DNA of 64,000 nucleotides from Vibrio sp. ED004 (GTDB taxonomy: Bacteria > Pseudomonadota > Gammaproteobacteria > Enterobacterales > Vibrionaceae): assembly GCF_023206395.1 (NCBI RefSeq), contig NZ_CP066149.1, forward strand, positions 1,178,001 through 1,242,000, in the 5' to 3' direction. The notes under the pieces are model-generated. The model made no database searches. It was not told the DNA's origin and saw only the letters and a program-made list of their open reading frames with translations. The translations under genes were made by a program, and so were the position numbers. Of the stretch, positions 61,934-64,000 are shown piece after piece. Numbering within the stretch: position 1 is the stretch's first letter; every line of letters starts with the position of its first letter.

Positions 61934-62451
61934 GCTAGAATGACTCGAATTTTACTGTTCAGTTCACTCAGCGCAGCTTCAAGGCTTGGTTCCAGTTGGC
62001 TCAAATGATTTATCAAGGTCATGAAATAGCTATCCATTATCAGTGGCATTTTTTCAGAAATAGATGCATCGACATTAACCGTCTGAAAGAGTGCCTGATC
62101 AAAGGTGCGATAGTAGTCTAAATCCCAAATGACCTCTTTGAGTAACGCTCGACTTAACTCAACATTATCAAAATAATAGCGATAGTAATGTTCAATCAGC
62201 GAGATACCGACATCCACAGCACGTTTATCTTGCTCAACAGCTAACACCTCCTGACCTATCTTTTCCAACTGCGATAGCATTCCATCTCGAAGAATCGTCA
62301 GCTTGGTTTCAAAATGACTAAATACCGTGCCATCAGCCACACCCGCGTGACGAGCGATCTGTCGAGTTGTGGTGTTGTCATAACCATTTTCCCCAAACAG
62401 CTCCCAAGCAGATGCTAGGATCTTCTGTTTCGTTATCTCTCTCTTACTCAC
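61930..62451 (-). CDS. TetR-family transcriptional regulator
   Basis: 173 residues. N-terminal TetR helix-turn-helix: ILASAWELFGENGYDNTTTRQIARHAGVADGTVFSHFETK (about 10-50). The C-terminal ligand-binding part is helical and matches no subgroup I can name. GTG start at 62451 with AGAAGG ten bases upstream. Its promoter overlaps that of the divergent small membrane protein, and palindromes in the shared region are probable operators. It may respond to a membrane-active or lipophilic signal, but that is inference. Confidence 0.88.
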   Translation of the reverse strand: MSKREITKQKILASAWELFGENGYDNTTTRQIARHAGVADGTVFSHFETKLTILRDGMLSQLEKIGQEVLAVEQDKRAVDVGISLIEHYYRYYFDNVELSRALLKEVIWDLDYYRTFDQALFQTVNVDASISEKMPLIMDSYFMTLINHLSQLEPSLEAALSELNSKIRVILA

Positions 62452-62480
62452 GAAAATACACCCTTCTCAAATCAAGCTTG

Positions 62481-62509
62481 ATCATACTCTTAGTGCTCTA
62501 ATTTGACAA
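62481..62509 (-). promoter_or_regulatory. promoter of tetR
   Basis: TTGTCA (62504-62509), a 17-bp spacer and TATGAT (62481-62486). Its -35 overlaps the plus-strand -35 at 62503-62508. A 12-bp palindrome ATCAAGCTTGAT (62471-62482) lies over its -10/start region. Confidence 0.7.
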
Positions 62510-62531
62510 ATTGAGCGCGCTCAATTATAAA
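62503..62531 (+). promoter_or_regulatory. promoter of the small membrane protein gene
   Basis: Consensus TTGACA (62503-62508), exactly 17 bp, then TATAAA (62526-62531). A 16-bp palindrome occupies the spacer. Confidence 0.8.
62510..62525. promoter_or_regulatory. operator-like palindrome 1
   Basis: ATTGAGCGCGCTCAAT is a perfect 16-bp palindrome lying between -35 and -10 of the plus-strand promoter. A bound TetR dimer would exclude RNA polymerase. Confidence 0.75.
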
Positions 62532-62547
62532 AATGAGCACGCTCAAT
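62532..62547. promoter_or_regulatory. operator-like palindrome 2
   Basis: AATGAGCACGCTCAAT matches palindrome 1 at 14 of 16 bases, starts just after the -10 and is offset by 22 bp, about two helical turns. It suggests two TetR dimers on the same face. Confidence 0.7.
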
Positions 62548-62567
62548 TTAACTTTGGAGATACGGAG

Positions 62568-62810
62568 ATGATGAATATATTAAACCGACTGGGACAAGTG
62601 CTGATTTTTCTGCCCACGATCTTTTGCTTCTCTTACCTACTTCGACCACTACTGATGATGATTTTGATTCCTGGAGGTTTATGTTTATTGGCTATCTTGG
62701 GAGGACAAGAAGTCAGAAAACCCTTATATGCGATGCTGAAAACATCGTTATGGCCAACGCCAAGTAGAACGCAAAATAGGGATATACAAAGAAAAGAAGC
62801 TAAGCAGTAA
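62568..62810 (+). CDS. small predicted membrane protein under TetR control
   Basis: 80 residues. A long hydrophobic region (about 8-46, LGQVLIFLPTIFCFSYLL then MMILIPGGLCLLAILGG) probably forms two helices with a Arg-Pro turn, followed by a basic polar tail. No family is recognised. The ATG at 62568 has GGAG eight bases before it; the in-frame ATG at 62511 lies inside the operator and is unlikely. Divergent from tetR and the only gene before a terminator, so it is the obvious regulated target. Confidence 0.78.
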   Translation: MMNILNRLGQVLIFLPTIFCFSYLLRPLLMMILIPGGLCLLAILGGQEVRKPLYAMLKTSLWPTPSRTQNRDIQRKEAKQ

Positions 62811-62849
62811 CAAGAGCTAACGAGTAAGAGGAATGATATTGAAGACAAC

Positions 62850-62882
62850 AAAAAAGGCGGACAACCTAAGTTATCCGCCTTT
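62850..62882 (-). terminator. mscS terminator
   Basis: Arms AAGGCGGATAAC and GTTGTCCGCCTT pair with one mismatch around a four-base loop, with T6 on the minus strand, 39 bp past the mscS stop. Confidence 0.85.
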
Positions 62883-62921
62883 CGTTATAAAAGCTCACCG
62901 CTGTAAAAGCCGATTAAAGAA

Positions 62922-63788
62922 TTAAGCTTCTACTTTATTCATGTGCACATCCATTTGTGGGAATGGAATTTCGATACCTTCTTTATCCAAGCCTTCTTTG
63001 ATTGCTTGCATCAGGTCGAAGTAAACATTCCAGTACTCTGCAGTGCTAACCCATGGGCGAACCACGAAGTTAACTGAAGAGTCAGCAAGTGTGTGAACAC
63101 CCACTTGAACGCCTGGTTCTTTCAATACGCGCTCATCAGATTCACAGATCTTAGTCAGAAGTTCTTTGGTCTTTTGTAGATCAGCACCGTAAGAAACACC
63201 GATCATTAGGTCGATACGACGTGTGTCATGACGAGAGTAGTTCGTGATTGGGCTACCGATAACGCTGCCGTTTGGTACCACAACCATTTTGTTGTCAGGT
63301 GTTGTTAGAACAGTTTGGAAGATTTGAATTGAGTCAACTGAACCTGCTACACCACCGATTTCCACGTAGTCACCAGACTTGAATGGACGGAATGCAACAA
63401 TAAGTACACCAGCAGCAAAGTTAGATAGTGAGCCTTGTAGAGCCAGACCGATAGCTAAACCAGCCGCACCAATTACAGCAACGACAGATGCTGTTTGAAC
63501 ACCTAAGCGACCAAGAGCTGCAATTAGAACAATAACAAATAACAAGTAACGAACTAAGCCATGGATAAACTCGACAACCGCTCGGTCCATTTTCTTCTTC
63601 TGAAGAACCTTAGACACGCTATTCGCTACTGCTTTAACGATTAAGTTACCAATAAATAGAATAACGAGCGCAGAAATAATGTTTACACCGTATTGAATAA
63701 ACAAATCTGAGTTATCCGTTAACCATTGTTCTGCATTTGAAAGACCATCCACAAGCGGGGTCTCAATCGTTGTAGAACTCTCAGCCAT
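62922..63788 (-). CDS. mscS: small-conductance mechanosensitive channel MscS
   Basis: 288-residue channel that opens under membrane tension and protects against osmotic downshock. Three N-terminal membrane helices; the pore helix is the Gly/Ala-rich SVVAVIGAAGLAIGLALQGS followed by LSNFAAGVLI. The beta domain has FKSGDYVEIGGVAGSVDSI and VVPNGSVIGSPITNYS. The ATG at 63788 has GAGG at better spacing than the ATG at 63797. In E. coli mscS is next to argO and fbaA; fbaA may lie just outside. Confidence 0.96.
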   Translation of the reverse strand: MAESSTTIETPLVDGLSNAEQWLTDNSDLFIQYGVNIISALVILFIGNLIVKAVANSVSKVLQKKKMDRAVVEFIHGLVRYLLFVIVLIAALGRLGVQTASVVAVIGAAGLAIGLALQGSLSNFAAGVLIVAFRPFKSGDYVEIGGVAGSVDSIQIFQTVLTTPDNKMVVVPNGSVIGSPITNYSRHDTRRIDLMIGVSYGADLQKTKELLTKICESDERVLKEPGVQVGVHTLADSSVNFVVRPWVSTAEYWNVYFDLMQAIKEGLDKEGIEIPFPQMDVHMNKVEA

Positions 63789-64000
63789 AATGTGCATCCT
63801 CTATGTAATATGCTATGAGCTAAACTGCCTTAAGCCAAACCTACCAAACAACAAAGCAAACAGTTTAATTTCTGTTAAGTCATTGTGTTAAAAGTAAATT
63901 CAAGCCAAGTCCTTTTTTATAAACTGAACCAAGTCCAGTTTTTCGGCACGATATCCTATCTTTGACAGATTGCAAAGTCATATTTATGTAAGCTTTTGAA

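Overview
This 64 kb window is a stretch of chromosome from a gammaproteobacterium, almost certainly a Vibrio. The evidence is the protein sequences (for example OadGAB, NlpD, BarA, RseABC) and the gene order, with moderate GC. A Splendidus-like Vibrio is plausible, but I cannot prove the species. Nearly everything is core housekeeping DNA in an order shared with Escherichia coli and other Vibrionaceae. I found no insertion sequence, prophage, integron, CRISPR array or toxin island.

Layout. 1-5.7 kb: gshA (cut by the window edge), an M16 lipoprotein peptidase, yqaA and an MDR oxidoreductase, closely spaced on the minus strand. 5.9-9.2 kb: the sodium-pumping oxaloacetate decarboxylase oadGAB. 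9.4-10.9 kb: ten tRNA genes, eight tRNA-Arg(ACG) and two tRNA-Ser(GCT). 11.3-20.3 kb: csrA, lysC, alaS, recA and pncC, with mutS divergent. 20.4-26.5 kb: rpoS, nlpD, pcm, surE, truD, ispF, ispD, ftsB. 26.9-34.8 kb: eno, pyrG, mazG, relA, rlmD, then barA divergent. 37.9-49.3 kb: acpS, pdxJ, recO, era, rnc, lepB, lepA and rseCBA-rpoE, with nadB divergent. 49.4-57.8 kb: ygfX/sdhE, ygfZ, a YbaK-like gene, a small unknown gene, ubiI/ubiH/ygfB, zapA, 6S RNA, fau (ygfA) and rpiA. 58.0-64 kb: serA, yggE, argP/argO, a TetR regulator with a divergent 80-residue membrane protein, and mscS.

How the genes fit together. Many regulate growth, stress or translation: CsrA with its upstream regulator BarA; RpoS; sigma-E with RseABC; RelA; LexA-controlled RecA; and 6S RNA. 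Others supply tRNA, rRNA processing and modification (Rnc, Era, RlmD, TruD), secretion (LepB), the isoprenoid, ubiquinone, CTP, NAD, serine, lysine and PLP pathways, and membrane-tension relief (MscS).

The unusual material lies between genes. The tRNA cluster seems to be split by an internal terminator, followed by a perfect TGTGA-N6-TCACA palindrome lying over an extended -10. The tetR/small-membrane-protein control region has overlapping -35 boxes and two 16-bp operator-like palindromes. The lysC leader holds a second U-tailed hairpin. Other points are a nested palindromic repeat family, a 26-bp copy of the eno 3' end, an 8-bp repeat over the nadB stop, and the absence of recX between recA and alaS. 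Start codons were moved downstream of the longest open frame wherever a ribosome binding site and the family N-terminus agreed.
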